Positions 1 to 8,982 are shown, counted from the first letter of the stretch. The stretch: 64,000 nt of DNA from Telmatospirillum siberiense (GCF_002845745.1 NZ_PIUM01000011.1:62001-126000), one strand, 5' to 3'. Notes: generated by a model not told the origin, from the letters alone. Program-made: numbers and translations.

Positions 1-636
1 ATTGCCGAAGGGCAGCAGGCCGCGGGCCAGGAAGGGAACGCGGTCGGCCAGGATGGCCACCGCGAAGCCGGCCCCGCATCCCCACAGATAACCCCGCAGC
101 ACCGCCTTGATCACCGTCTGGAAGAAGTCGTCCTCCAGGTTGGCGGTTTGCGTCGTCAGGGCGCCCGCGATGGAACTGGGAGGGGGCAGCAGGACCGACG
201 GGACCTGGAAGCCGCGCACGCCCACTTCCCACAGATAGATCAGCATGACGCCGAACAGCGCCGGGACCAGGAGATGGCGGAAAAATCCGGAGCATTCGGT
301 CAGCCGCTCCATCACATGCCAGAGCAGGGCCAGAATGCCGGCCAGAAACATCCACAAACCCGCCGCCTGGTCGAGAGCGACGCCGCCGTCGAGCAAAACC
401 AGCGGCAGGGCGGCGCCCGCGAAAAGACCGGGCGCCAGCAGCAGCGCTTCCGTAAAGGCCGTGCGGGGCGTCCATCGCGCCAGGACCAGCGAGGCCAGAA
501 CAATGGCCAATGCCAGCAGGGCCGGTGTCGATTGCCACCAGGCGAGCGGGCTTTCCGCCAAGCCGCCCACGGGCAAGGCGAAGGCCGGCAGGGTCAACAG
601 GACCAGCGGCGTCATCGGGCTGCGTCTGGCGTGCAT
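1..636 (-). CDS. ABC transporter permease, nitrate/taurine type (partial)
   Basis: Second permease of an importer; its 3' end lies beyond the window, leaving 212 codons. The ATG at 636 begins only four bases after the stop of the preceding permease, which supports this start and translational coupling. Residues 109-160 look like the normal beginning of an SsuC/TauC-type permease, including the LPPPSSI motif shortly after the first membrane helix. The roughly 108 residues before that contain three further hydrophobic stretches (about 10-25, 39-54 and 63-82) that this family usually lacks. An alternative start is the ATG at 312 (M109). The family moves small anions or aromatic molecules across the inner membrane; the substrate cannot be told from sequence. 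Confidence 0.75.
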   Translation of the reverse strand, partial: MHARRSPMTPLVLLTLPAFALPVGGLAESPLAWWQSTPALLALAIVLASLVLARWTPRTAFTEALLLAPGLFAGAALPLVLLDGGVALDQAAGLWMFLAGILALLWHVMERLTECSGFFRHLLVPALFGVMLIYLWEVGVRGFQVPSVLLPPPSSIAGALTTQTANLEDDFFQTVIKAVLRGYLWGCGAGFAVAILADRVPFLARGLLPFGN

Positions 637-640
637 GGCC

Positions 641-1519
641 TCAGGCTCCCTTCCGTCCGCCGCGTCCGACGATCAGCCGTTCGGCCAGTCCGGCGAGGCC
701 GACCAGCGTCAGGCTGAGCAGTGCCGACATCACCAGGGCACTCCAGATCTGTACCGTCTGGCCGTAATAGGAGCCGCTGAGCAGCCGCGCGCCCAGTCCG
801 GCGGTGCCGCCGGTCGGCAGTTCGGCGACGATGGCGCCGATCAGGCTGATGGCGATCGAGACCTTGATGCTGGTGAACAGATAGGGCAGCGAGGTCGGCA
901 GGCGGAGCAGCCAGAACGTTTGCGAGACGCTGGCGCTGTAGGTGCGCATCAGGTCGAGCGCCAGGGGATCGGTCGAGCGCAGGCCCTTCACCAGGCCGAT
1001 GGTGATCGGAAAGAAGCAAAGATACATGCTGATCACCGCCTTCGGCAGCAGTCCGGTGAAGCCCAGATTGCCGAAGATCACCACCACCATCGGCGCGATG
1101 GCCAGGATCGGGATGGTCTGGGAAATGATCACCCAGGGCATCAGGCTGGAGTCCAGGGTCTTCAGGTGGACGATGCCGACGGCGAGAAGGGCGCCGAAGG
1201 CCACCCCCATCAGAAAGCCGAGCAGGGTCGCCTCCGCCGTGACGCCCGCATGGTAGAGCAGGTTGCGGATGCTGGTCGGCGGATAGTGGAACAGCGAATC
1301 GATGAGATCGGAAAGAACCTGATCCGGTGTCGGCAGCACCGGACGTTTCATGGCGAAGGTCTGGTGGACCAGATCCATGGCGCCCCAGGCGCGGCCGGCG
1401 CGCGCGAATCCTTCGATGGCCTGGGGCGCGTTCAGCCATATCGCGCCGCCGTACCACAACAGGAGGATGGAGATTCCGACTGCCAGTACCGGCATCCTGG
1501 CCTTCAGAAAGGCCGTCAT
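641..1519 (-). CDS. ABC transporter permease, nitrate/taurine type
   Basis: Inner-membrane permease of a BPD_transp_1 family importer, 292 residues from the chosen start. The start is the ATG at 1519 (MTAFLKARMP), preceded by a strong GGGAGAGGA ribosome site; a longer reading to 1540 has no such site. About six hydrophobic helices are visible. The cytoplasmic EAA-like loop that contacts the ATPase is recognisable around LDLMRTYSASVSQTFWLLRL. It is the middle gene of a minus-strand operon: ATPase, this permease, then a second permease. Two different permeases suggest a heterodimeric membrane part. No substrate-binding protein is visible, but it may lie past the left edge. Confidence 0.88.
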   Translation of the reverse strand: MTAFLKARMPVLAVGISILLLWYGGAIWLNAPQAIEGFARAGRAWGAMDLVHQTFAMKRPVLPTPDQVLSDLIDSLFHYPPTSIRNLLYHAGVTAEATLLGFLMGVAFGALLAVGIVHLKTLDSSLMPWVIISQTIPILAIAPMVVVIFGNLGFTGLLPKAVISMYLCFFPITIGLVKGLRSTDPLALDLMRTYSASVSQTFWLLRLPTSLPYLFTSIKVSIAISLIGAIVAELPTGGTAGLGARLLSGSYYGQTVQIWSALVMSALLSLTLVGLAGLAERLIVGRGGRKGA

Positions 1520-1600
1520 GAGTCCTCTCCCACAGTCCACCCGTTCCTTGAGCGGGATAAGCGTCCTGTGACTGTCATGGCCCCCTCGAACGGTTCGGGG

Positions 1601-2437
1601 TTACTCGTCATAGCTGTGGCCCTCGGCCAGGCCGTGGCGGACGCGGGCGGCGATATCCTGGAACCGCTGGCTTTCCCGCATCTCCAGGCTGCGCTCGCGC
1701 GGCAGATCGCAGTCGATGACGTCGAGGATGCGCCCCGGGCGCGGGCTCATCACCACGATGCGGGTCGACAGGAAGACCGCCTCGGAAATCGAATGGGTGA
1801 CGAAGACGCAGGTCTTGCCTGTCGTTCGCCATAAACGGGACAATTGCGAGTTCAGATGATCGCGGGTGATTTCATCGAGGGCGCCGAAAGGTTCGTCCAT
1901 CAGCAGCAGATCGGGCTCGAAGGCCAGCGCCCGGGCGATCGACACCCTTTGCTGCATGCCGCCCGACAATTGCCAGGGGAACTTCTTTTCGAAGCCGGCC
2001 AATCCGACCAGGGCAAGCTGCTGGGCACTGCGGCGCTGCCGTTCCGTCTTGTCGAGGCCGATGATTTCCAGGGGCAGGGTGACGTTGCGTTCGACGGTCC
2101 GCCACGGATAGAGGGCGGGGGCCTGGAAGACGTAGCCGTAAGCCCGCTTGAGGCGGGCCGCCTCCGGGGTCAGGCCGTTGACGGTGATGTCGCCCGACGT
2201 CGGCTGTTCCAGATCGGCGATGACGCGCAGCAAGGTGGTCTTGCCGCAGCCCGAGGGGCCGATCAGCGAGACGAAATCGCCCGAATTGATGCGAAGATCG
2301 ATGCCGTCCAGCGCGGTGACGGGTTTGTCGGCGGCTTTGAAAATCAGCGATAGAGTGCGGATGTCGACGATGGGCCGATTTTCCGCCGGCGTGGTGGCGA
2401 TGGCTTCAGCAACGGGAAGGGTGGAGGAACTGCCCAC
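1601..2437 (-). CDS. ABC transporter ATP-binding protein, nitrate/taurine type
   Basis: ATPase that powers the importer encoded by the two permease genes downstream. All motifs are present: Walker A GPSGCGKT at residues 60-67, Q-loop around 105, signature LSGGMQ at 157-162, Walker B LLLMDEP at 177-183, and the switch histidine in FVTHS at about 215. The 278-residue length and the EAVFLSTRIVVMSPRPGRI segment are typical of SsuB/TauB/ThiZ-like proteins. It is the first gene of its operon and is divergent from the TPR-glycosyltransferase gene at 2769. A second ATPase of the same subfamily lies at 58490-59431. Confidence 0.93.
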   Translation of the reverse strand: MGSSSTLPVAEAIATTPAENRPIVDIRTLSLIFKAADKPVTALDGIDLRINSGDFVSLIGPSGCGKTTLLRVIADLEQPTSGDITVNGLTPEAARLKRAYGYVFQAPALYPWRTVERNVTLPLEIIGLDKTERQRRSAQQLALVGLAGFEKKFPWQLSGGMQQRVSIARALAFEPDLLLMDEPFGALDEITRDHLNSQLSRLWRTTGKTCVFVTHSISEAVFLSTRIVVMSPRPGRILDVIDCDLPRERSLEMRESQRFQDIAARVRHGLAEGHSYDE

Positions 2438-2768
2438 GGAATATCCTCGCCAGAAGGTGGAGTCTCGGTTGCGGAGAGGAAACGCAATCCCTGTGCCAGT
2501 TGAATTTTTCGGAATGATCGATAAATAAATATTTGAAATTTAATGATAATAATTTGTCTTATCGGACAGGATTTGATCCTGTGGTCAGCATCAGGGTGGT
2601 TCGCCGCCGCAGCTATGCACACAAAATGACCACACCCCCTGCATGTGATTATTTTATGTGCATATATGGCGGCGGCGGGCCTTTGTCCCCGCTTTTGGTT
2701 TTTCCCTCTTCCAGGTTTGGGTTACTCTCCATCCGTTTGCGTGATCTCACGAATGAAGCAAGGGACGG
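2438..2768. other. Divergent intergenic region
   Basis: A 331-base gap between the ABC importer operon (minus) and the TPR-glycosyltransferase gene (plus). The part nearer the ATPase gene (about 2515-2560) is A+T-rich and is the likely promoter zone for that operon. No operator, RNA element or small gene could be supported. Confidence 0.5.
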
Positions 2769-5156
2769 ATGAACCGCAGAGAACGGCGGGCGGCTACGAA
2801 GCAGGTGGGGGGGCAGACGCAAGGAGAGAGCCTGCAAAAAACCTTTGCCGAGGCCTTGCGCTATCATCAGGCGGGATGTCTGGCCGAGGCGGAAATTCTC
2901 TACCGGCAGATTCTTGGCGTCCATCCCCGCCATGCCGACAGCCTGCATCTGCTGGGGGTGATGGCCTCTCAGGTCGGCCGCCACGATTTGGCTGTCGACC
3001 TGATTGGAAAGGCCATCGCCATCGACGCCAAGGCGGACACCTACCATTCCAACCTGGGGTTCGCGCTTCAGCAGTTGGGACGGCTGGACGGCGCCATCGA
3101 CAGCTATCGCAAGGCTCTTCAACTCAAGCCCCGCTTCCCGGAGGCCCATAACAATCTGGGCAACGCGCTGTCGCAGCGGGGGCAGGTGGACGAGGCCATC
3201 GTCTGTTATCGCGATGCCATTGCTCTCAAGGAGGACTATCCGGAAGCCCACAATAATTTGGGATTGGCGCTTCTGGAACAGGGGCGTGCGGAGGAGGCGC
3301 TCGCATGCTTCCGCAAAGCCATCGGTTTCCGCCCGGACTATCCGGAAGCGCACAACAATCTGGGGACCGCGCTGCAGGAGTTGGGGCGGCTGGACGAGGC
3401 CGCCGCCTGTTATCGGGGCGCCATCGATCTCAATCCGGAGGATCCGGAGGCTCATAACAATCTCGGCGTCACGCTCCAGAAGCTGGGACAACTGGACGAC
3501 GCTCTGGCTTGCTACCGCAGGGCCTGTGGTCTGCGCGCGGACTACCCTGAGGCCTGGTTCAACCTGGGAACGGTATATCAGCGTCGGGAACGCTTGGACG
3601 AGGCGGTCTCATGCTATCGCCAGGCCATCGCGCACCGACCGGATTATGCCGCCGCTTATAACAATCTGGGCAATACGCTGCGGAACGAGGGCCGTCCGGA
3701 GGCGGTCATTTTCTGCTATCTGAGGGCCATCGATCTCAAGCCGAACGATCTGGAGGCCTTTAACAACCTTGGCTTGGCATTGCGCAAGTGGGGCCGGTTC
3801 GACGCCTCGATCACGGTTTTTCACAATGCCCTGCAACTGCATCCGGATGACGCCGAGACGCTCAACAATCTGGGGCGCTCACTGCAGGAACTGGGGGAGG
3901 CCGGGGCGGGTGTGTGCTATCGCCGAGCCATTGAGAGCGATCCGGACGATGCGGAAGGGTATAACCATCTCGGCACGGCATTGAGCGATAGGGAGTGCTT
4001 CGACACGGCGGCGGCCGCTTTCCGCAATGCCCTCAGCCTCTGTCCGAACGGCGCGGGGATACATAACAATTTCGGCCACATGCACCAGGAATTGGGCAAT
4101 GTCGCCCAGGCGGTGACTTGTTATCGCAGGGCCGTCAAGAGCGACGCGGGTGATCCGGAAGCCCACTGGAATCTCGCTCTTGCCCTTTTGCTGACCGGAG
4201 ACTATCGCCCTGGCTGGGCGGAGTACGAGTGGCGTTGGCGGTGCCACGAGATCTGGCGCCGGGAGATGCGGACGTTTTCCCAGCCTCCGTGGTCCGGGGA
4301 AAAATCGGATGGCGGCACGCTTCTCCTGTGGGCGGAGCAGGGGGCCGGCGATTCTATACAATTCGTCCGTTATCTGCCCTTGGTGGCCCGATTGGGCTGG
4401 CGCATCGTCATACAAATACCCGGAGTCCTCTGGCGTCAGTTCCGTATGATCCCGAATGTCACCGTGATCGCGGAGGGAGAGGATCTGCCTTCCTTCGATG
4501 TCCAGTGTCCCTTGCTCAGCCTGCCGCACCTGTTGGGGACGACCGTTCAGAACATTCCCGCCACCATTCCCTACCTCCACGCCCATCCGGCGATGAGGGA
4601 GGTCTGGCGGAACCGCCTGCGGGGAACTTCGGGTTTCAAAGTCGGCGTCGTCTGGCGCGGCAATCCCTCGCATAAGCGCGATCGCAACCGATCGATGGAT
4701 CCGGCGTGGTTTTCCCGCTTTCTCGACATTCCCGGGGTGGCCGTCGTCAGCCTTCAGAAGGATGGACGGGGGGGCGAATTCTCCGCGCTCGACGTTCCCG
4801 GCGCGTTTCTGGATGCCGGGCCGCTTCTCGTCGATTATGCCGATACGGCGGCGCTGATCGCCAATCTCGATCTGGTGATTTCCGTCGATACCTCGGTCGC
4901 CCATCTGGCCGGCGCTCTGGGGGTGCCGGTCTGGACGCTGGTGGACCTGGCGTCCGATTGGCGGTGGCTTTTGGCCCGCGACGATAGTCCTTGGTATCCG
5001 ACGATGCGGCTGTTTCGGCAGTCCCGGTTGGGCGATTGGCAGCCCGTGGTCGAAAGGGTCAGGGCGGAGCTCGCTCGCCTTGTCGAGGTTTCGCCCGACG
5101 CTTGCCTGCCTTCCCACGCGTCCGGCGTCTCTGGACTGATCCCAAGCAACGTTTGA
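2769..5156 (+). CDS. TPR-repeat protein with C-terminal glycosyltransferase-like domain
   Basis: A 795-residue protein. Residues about 20-470 form around thirteen TPR units, seen as the recurrent pattern EAHNNLG...A...Y..AI at 34-residue spacing; one unit near residue 370 is shortened. The C-terminal 320 residues (from LLLWAEQGAGDSIQFVRYLP) resemble the GT9/GT41-like domain that follows TPRs in many alphaproteobacterial proteins, with VGVVWRGNP and the late ISVDTSVAHLAGALGVPVW motif characteristic of GT-B sugar-nucleotide sites. It probably glycosylates a protein or surface polymer, with the TPRs choosing the partner. There is no signal peptide, so it is cytoplasmic. It stands alone: no neighbour is co-oriented and adjacent. 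The target is unknown. Confidence 0.85.
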   Translation: MNRRERRAATKQVGGQTQGESLQKTFAEALRYHQAGCLAEAEILYRQILGVHPRHADSLHLLGVMASQVGRHDLAVDLIGKAIAIDAKADTYHSNLGFALQQLGRLDGAIDSYRKALQLKPRFPEAHNNLGNALSQRGQVDEAIVCYRDAIALKEDYPEAHNNLGLALLEQGRAEEALACFRKAIGFRPDYPEAHNNLGTALQELGRLDEAAACYRGAIDLNPEDPEAHNNLGVTLQKLGQLDDALACYRRACGLRADYPEAWFNLGTVYQRRERLDEAVSCYRQAIAHRPDYAAAYNNLGNTLRNEGRPEAVIFCYLRAIDLKPNDLEAFNNLGLALRKWGRFDASITVFHNALQLHPDDAETLNNLGRSLQELGEAGAGVCYRRAIESDPDDAEGYNHLGTALSDRECFDTAAAAFRNALSLCPNGAGIHNNFGHMHQELGNVAQAVTCYRRAVKSDAGDPEAHWNLALALLLTGDYRPGWAEYEWRWRCHEIWRREMRTFSQPPWSGEKSDGGTLLLWAEQGAGDSIQFVRYLPLVARLGWRIVIQIPGVLWRQFRMIPNVTVIAEGEDLPSFDVQCPLLSLPHLLGTTVQNIPATIPYLHAHPAMREVWRNRLRGTSGFKVGVVWRGNPSHKRDRNRSMDPAWFSRFLDIPGVAVVSLQKDGRGGEFSALDVPGAFLDAGPLLVDYADTAALIANLDLVISVDTSVAHLAGALGVPVWTLVDLASDWRWLLARDDSPWYPTMRLFRQSRLGDWQPVVERVRAELARLVEVSPDACLPSHASGVSGLIPSNV

Positions 5157-5199
5157 GTCCCGCCCCTATTTGAGTGGTCGACACAATCATAAACCGTCA

Positions 5200-5290
5200 T
5201 TGCCGGACTTGATCCGGCAATCCGTGATTGCATAGATCGGCCGACGTCATTGGGGGTGGGCACGTGGATGCCCGGCTCAAGGCCGGGCAT
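5200..5290. repeat. Pair of perfect hairpins between convergent genes
   Basis: Two stem-loops: TTGCCGGA-CTTGA-TCCGGCAA at 5200-5220 and ATGCCCGGC-TCAAG-GCCGGGCAT at 5268-5290. They sit between the convergent TPR-glycosyltransferase and semialdehyde dehydrogenase genes. The wording CGTCATTGCCGGACTTGATC resembles a palindromic intergenic repeat seen in many alphaproteobacteria (recalled, not searched). They could end transcription from both sides, but no clear T-run follows. Confidence 0.65.
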
Positions 5291-5362
5291 GACGACTTAT
5301 AATTGAACGGCAGTGTATGAATTTTCCCAGATATTGAGGCGAAATCCGTAACTGACAGGCCC

Positions 5363-6865
5363 TTAATGTTCGGCGCCGCTCTTGAAATGGAACTGGGCGC
5401 CGGAACGGATCCCCGACGGCCAGCGGGCGGTGACGGCCTTCTGCTTGGTGTAGAACTTCACGCCATCGGGACCGTAGATATGCAGGTCGCCGAACAGCGA
5501 TTGTTTCCAGCCGCCGAAGCTGTGGTAGGCGACCGGCACCGGGATCGGCACATTGACGCCGACCATGCCGGCCTGGACGCGGGCGACGAAATTGCGCGCC
5601 GCATCGCCGTCGCGGGTGAAGATGGCGGTGCCGTTGCCGTATTGATGGTCGTTGACCAGCCCGAGCGCCGTCTCGTAATCGGCGACGCGGACCACGGCCA
5701 GGACGGGGCCGAAGATCTCGTCGGTGTAGATGCTCATTTCCGGCGTTACCCGGTCGAACAGGCAGCCGCCCAGGAAAAAGCCGTTCTCGTGGCCCTGCAT
5801 GACCAGGTCCCGGCCATCGACCACCAGCTTGGCGCCGGCTTTGACGCCCGCATCGACATAGCCCTTGATCCGCTCCAGGCTTTCCTTGGTGATGACCGGC
5901 CCCATCTCCGCCTCCGCGTCGGTATAGGGGCCGACCTTCAGGTCGCGGACCCGGGGCGCCAGGCGGCGGATCACCTCGTCGGCGGTCTCCTCGCCCACCG
6001 CCACCGCCACCGAGACCGCCATGCAGCGTTCGCCGGCCGAGCCGTAGGCCGCGCCCATCAGCGCGTCGGTCACCTGATCCATGTCGGCGTCGGGCATCAC
6101 CACCAGATGGTTTTTGGCGCCGCACAGCGCCTGCACCCGTTTTCCGTGGGCGGCGCCGTTGGCGTAGATCTGGCGGCCGATGCCCGTCGAGCCGACGAAG
6201 CTCAGCGCCGGGACGCGCGGGTCGGCGATCAGGGTGTCGACCGCGTCCTTGTCGCCCATCACGACATTCAGCACGCCTTCGGGCAGCCCCGCCTCCAGCA
6301 TCAGTTCGGCCAGCCTGAGGCTGGTCGAGGGATCCTTTTCCGAAGGTTTCAGCACGAAGCTGTTGCCGCAGGCGATGGCCATGGGAAACATCCACAGGGG
6401 AACCATGGCGGGGAAATTGAAGGGCGTGATGCCGGCACAGACGCCCAGCGGCTGACGCAGCGAATAGACGTCGACGCCGGTTGCCGCCTGTTCGGTGATT
6501 TCGCCCTTCAACAGTTGCGGAATGCCGCAGGCATATTCCACCACCTCCAGGCCGCGGGCGATCGATCCCTTGGCGTCGGGGATGGTTTTGCCGTGCTCGG
6601 TCGAAACCAGCCGGGCCAGATTATCCATGTCCTTGATGATCAGATCGCGGAAATGGAACAGAACCTGGGCCCGTTTGGCCGCCGGAACGGCCGCCCAGGC
6701 GGGAAAGGCGGCATGGGCGTTGGCGATGGCCGCCTCGACTTCGGATTTCGAGGCCAGGGGGACCTTGGCGGTGATCTCGCCGGTGGCCGGGTCGGTGACG
6801 TCGCCGAAGCGTCCGCTGGTGCCGGCGACGGCGTGCCCGCCGATGAAATGGTGCAGGGTCTTCAC
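5363..6865 (-). CDS. mmsA: CoA-acylating methylmalonate/malonate-semialdehyde dehydrogenase
   Basis: Aldehyde dehydrogenase family enzyme, 500 residues, that oxidises malonate or methylmalonate semialdehyde with NAD+ and CoA to acetyl- or propionyl-CoA and CO2. The nucleophile is C281 in YGSAGERCMAVS, the N-terminal IGG and PATGE segments fit the MmsA subfamily, and the FVGSTGIG cofactor loop is at 223-230. The GTG at 6865 is preferred, with AGGA ten bases upstream; a TTG at 6874 is the alternative. It follows the aminotransferase gene by 15 bases, so the two are an operon. The pairing matches the BauA/BauC beta-alanine route described in Pseudomonas, but valine or myo-inositol breakdown would use the same enzyme. 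Confidence 0.9.
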   Translation of the reverse strand: MKTLHHFIGGHAVAGTSGRFGDVTDPATGEITAKVPLASKSEVEAAIANAHAAFPAWAAVPAAKRAQVLFHFRDLIIKDMDNLARLVSTEHGKTIPDAKGSIARGLEVVEYACGIPQLLKGEITEQAATGVDVYSLRQPLGVCAGITPFNFPAMVPLWMFPMAIACGNSFVLKPSEKDPSTSLRLAELMLEAGLPEGVLNVVMGDKDAVDTLIADPRVPALSFVGSTGIGRQIYANGAAHGKRVQALCGAKNHLVVMPDADMDQVTDALMGAAYGSAGERCMAVSVAVAVGEETADEVIRRLAPRVRDLKVGPYTDAEAEMGPVITKESLERIKGYVDAGVKAGAKLVVDGRDLVMQGHENGFFLGGCLFDRVTPEMSIYTDEIFGPVLAVVRVADYETALGLVNDHQYGNGTAIFTRDGDAARNFVARVQAGMVGVNVPIPVPVAYHSFGGWKQSLFGDLHIYGPDGVKFYTKQKAVTARWPSGIRSGAQFHFKSGAEH

Positions 6866-6880
6866 GGCTCTCAATCCTTT

Positions 6881-8200
6881 TCAGGCGACGGTTTTCAGAA
6901 TGTCGGCCAACTGGCCGACCAGGGTGTCGATGTGGTGCCGCTCGATGATCAGCGGCGGCGACAGGGCGATGATGTCGCCGGTGGTGCGGATCAGCAGGCC
7001 CGCCTCGAAGCATTTGACGAAGGCTTCATAGGCACGGGCGCCGACCGCGCCGGGCCGGGATGCCAGTTCGATGCCGGCGACCAGGCCGATGTTGCGGATG
7101 TCGATGACGTTCGGCAGTCCGGCGAGACTGTGCACCGCCGCCTCGAAATAGGGGGCGAGCTCGGCGCCGCGGGTCAGCAGGCCTTCCGCCTCATAGACGT
7201 CGAGGGTGGCGAGCGCGGCGGCGGTGGCCACCGGATGGCCGGAATAGGTATAGCCGTGCAGGAATTCGATGGCGCCTTCCGGCCCGTTCATGAAGACGTC
7301 GTGGATGGCGTCGCTGGCGAAGACGGCGCCCATGGGAATGGTGCCGTTGGTGATGCCCTTGGCCGTGGTCACCAGATCGGGCTGCACGCCGAAATAATTG
7401 ACGGCGAACGGCGTTCCCAGGCGACCGAAGCCGCAGATCACTTCGTCGAAAATCAGCAGGATGCCGTATTTGTCGCAGATCGAGCGCAGCTTCTGCAGAT
7501 AACCCTTCGGCGGGATCAGCACGCCGGTGGAGCCGGCCATCGGTTCGACGATCACCGCGGCGATGGTCGAGGCGTCGTGCAGCGTCACGATGCGTTCCAA
7601 CTCGTCGGCCAGGTGCGCGCCCCATTCCGGTTCGCCCCGGGTGAAGGCGTTGTGTTCCAGGTTATGGGTGTGCGGCAGATGGTCGACGCCCGGCAGCAAC
7701 GGGCCGAAATGCTTGCGGTTATTGGCGATTCCGCCGACCGACAAGCCGCCGAAGCCGACACCGTGATAGCCCCGTTCCCGCCCGATCAGCCGGGTCCGCG
7801 CCCCGTCACCCTTCAGGCGGTGATAGGCGAGCGCGATCTTCAGCGCCGTATCCACCGATTCCGATCCGGAATTGGTGAAAAAGACGTGATTGAGCGGTCC
7901 GGGCATCAATTTGGCGAGTCGCGAGGCCAGTTCGAAAGCCTCGGGATGTCCCATCTGGAAGGTGGGGGCGAAATCCAGCTCCGCCACCTTGGTCTGAACC
8001 GCCTTGGTGATCGCCTCGCGGCAATGCCCGGCATTGACGCACCACAGCCCGGCGGTTCCGTCCAGGACCTGATGGCCGTCGGCGGCGGTGTAATGCATGT
8101 CCTTGGCGCTGGCCAGCAGGCGCGGTTTGGCCTTGAACTGGCGGTTGGCGGTAAAAGGCATCCAGAAGGCGCCGAGATCGGACGGGTAATTGTCGAGCAT
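6881..8200 (-). CDS. Omega-amino acid:pyruvate aminotransferase (class III, PLP)
   Basis: Class III aminotransferase of 439 residues. It moves the amino group of an omega-amino acid, probably beta-alanine, to pyruvate and yields malonate semialdehyde for the downstream dehydrogenase. The PLP lysine is K281 in TTAKGITNG, the cofactor-binding aspartate is D252 in IFDEVICGFGR, and YHG (145-147) stacks on the cofactor. The N-terminus LGAFWMPFTANRQF is very typical of beta-alanine:pyruvate transaminases. The ATG at 8200 has a GAGGTG ribosome site; the reading to 8266 adds 22 atypical residues. First gene of the operon, divergent from the XRE-cupin regulator. Confidence 0.9.
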   Translation of the reverse strand: MLDNYPSDLGAFWMPFTANRQFKAKPRLLASAKDMHYTAADGHQVLDGTAGLWCVNAGHCREAITKAVQTKVAELDFAPTFQMGHPEAFELASRLAKLMPGPLNHVFFTNSGSESVDTALKIALAYHRLKGDGARTRLIGRERGYHGVGFGGLSVGGIANNRKHFGPLLPGVDHLPHTHNLEHNAFTRGEPEWGAHLADELERIVTLHDASTIAAVIVEPMAGSTGVLIPPKGYLQKLRSICDKYGILLIFDEVICGFGRLGTPFAVNYFGVQPDLVTTAKGITNGTIPMGAVFASDAIHDVFMNGPEGAIEFLHGYTYSGHPVATAAALATLDVYEAEGLLTRGAELAPYFEAAVHSLAGLPNVIDIRNIGLVAGIELASRPGAVGARAYEAFVKCFEAGLLIRTTGDIIALSPPLIIERHHIDTLVGQLADILKTVA

Positions 8201-8357
8201 TGCGGTAACACCTCGAATGGGAAGCGGAGCGGCATTCAGGGTCGGATGTTTGCCGATCTTTAACAAGACGCTTTCTTGCCTTGCCTCAATCGCTTGATTT
8301 TCCTCATTAAGAGTGAAAAATGTTAACTATCCTGAACAATGGAAACGGAAGGCCATC
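8201..8357. promoter_or_regulatory. Divergent promoter region of aminotransferase operon and regulator
   Basis: This 157-base gap must carry the promoters for both directions. An inverted repeat CAAGA-N5-TCTTG lies at 8264-8278 and an A+T-rich stretch follows at 8290-8335. The inverted repeat is a plausible operator for the adjacent XRE-cupin protein, but nothing in the sequence proves this. Confidence 0.4.
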
Positions 8358-8906
8358 ATGGATATCGATGTCGGAGCCCGGCTGAAAGCGGTTCGCCAGC
8401 GTCTGCATTTGTCCCAACGCGAACTCGCCCGGCGCGCCGGGATCACCAACGCCAGCATTTCCCTGATCGAGTCCAACCGGCTCAATCCGTCGGTGGGGGC
8501 CTTGAAGCGTGTCCTTGATGGCATCCCCATGGGGCTGGCGGAATTCTTCGCCATGGAGATGGAGACTCCGCCCCAGGTATTCTATGGATCCGCCGATTTC
8601 GTCGAGATCGTCAGTGGCGACATTTCCTATCGCCAGGTCGGGCGGGATCTGACGGGGCGCGCCCTGCAGATCATGTTGGAGCGCTATGTCGCCGGGGCGG
8701 ACACCGGACGCGTTCCGCTCAGCCATGACGGCGAGGAGGGCGGCGTGGTGATCGCCGGCCGGCTCGAGGTCACGGTCGGCGACCAGATGCGTGTCCTCGG
8801 GCCGGGCGAGGCCTACTATTTTCACAGCCGGACGCCGCATCGCTTCCGAAACGTCGGCCGCGAGGATTGCCGCGTCATCAGTGCCTGTACGCCGCCCAGC
8901 TTCTGA
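8358..8906 (+). CDS. XRE-cupin transcriptional regulator, PuuR-like
   Basis: A 182-residue regulator with an N-terminal helix-turn-helix (residues 6-60; LSQRELARRAGITNASISLI is the HTH core) and a C-terminal cupin domain (about 105-180; GPGEAYYFHSRTPHRFRN is the conserved cupin strand). PuuR-type proteins of this length repress polyamine or amino acid breakdown genes and sense a small ligand through the cupin. The ATG at 8358 has GGAAACGGAAGG just upstream; the longer reading to 8313 lacks one. Its position back to back with the aminotransferase-dehydrogenase operon makes it the likely regulator of that operon. Confidence 0.88.
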   Translation: MDIDVGARLKAVRQRLHLSQRELARRAGITNASISLIESNRLNPSVGALKRVLDGIPMGLAEFFAMEMETPPQVFYGSADFVEIVSGDISYRQVGRDLTGRALQIMLERYVAGADTGRVPLSHDGEEGGVVIAGRLEVTVGDQMRVLGPGEAYYFHSRTPHRFRNVGREDCRVISACTPPSF

Positions 8907-8944
8907 TCCCAGGGGCTGGGCGCGGTCCTGCTGTTTTTCCATCC

Positions 8945-8982
8945 GCGCGAAAGGCGGTGGCTTTTTCGCTCCTGACGCGATT
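8945..8982 (+). repeat. Upstream repeat copy 1 (in front of small exported protein gene)
   Basis: A segment of about 38 bases reading GCGCGAAAGGCGGTGGC then TTTTTCGCT and GACGCGATT. A near-identical copy lies at 10985-11022. Each copy precedes one of two paralogous small exported protein genes by about 38 bases, so the duplicated unit included upstream sequence. It may hold their common promoter or operator. Confidence 0.8.

Noticed and set aside
5366-8263. An open frame of 965 codons on the plus strand
   Set aside because: It lies opposite the dehydrogenase and aminotransferase genes, has a composition typical of the reverse complement of G+C-rich genes (rich in His, Asp, Gln, Gly) and shows no domain.
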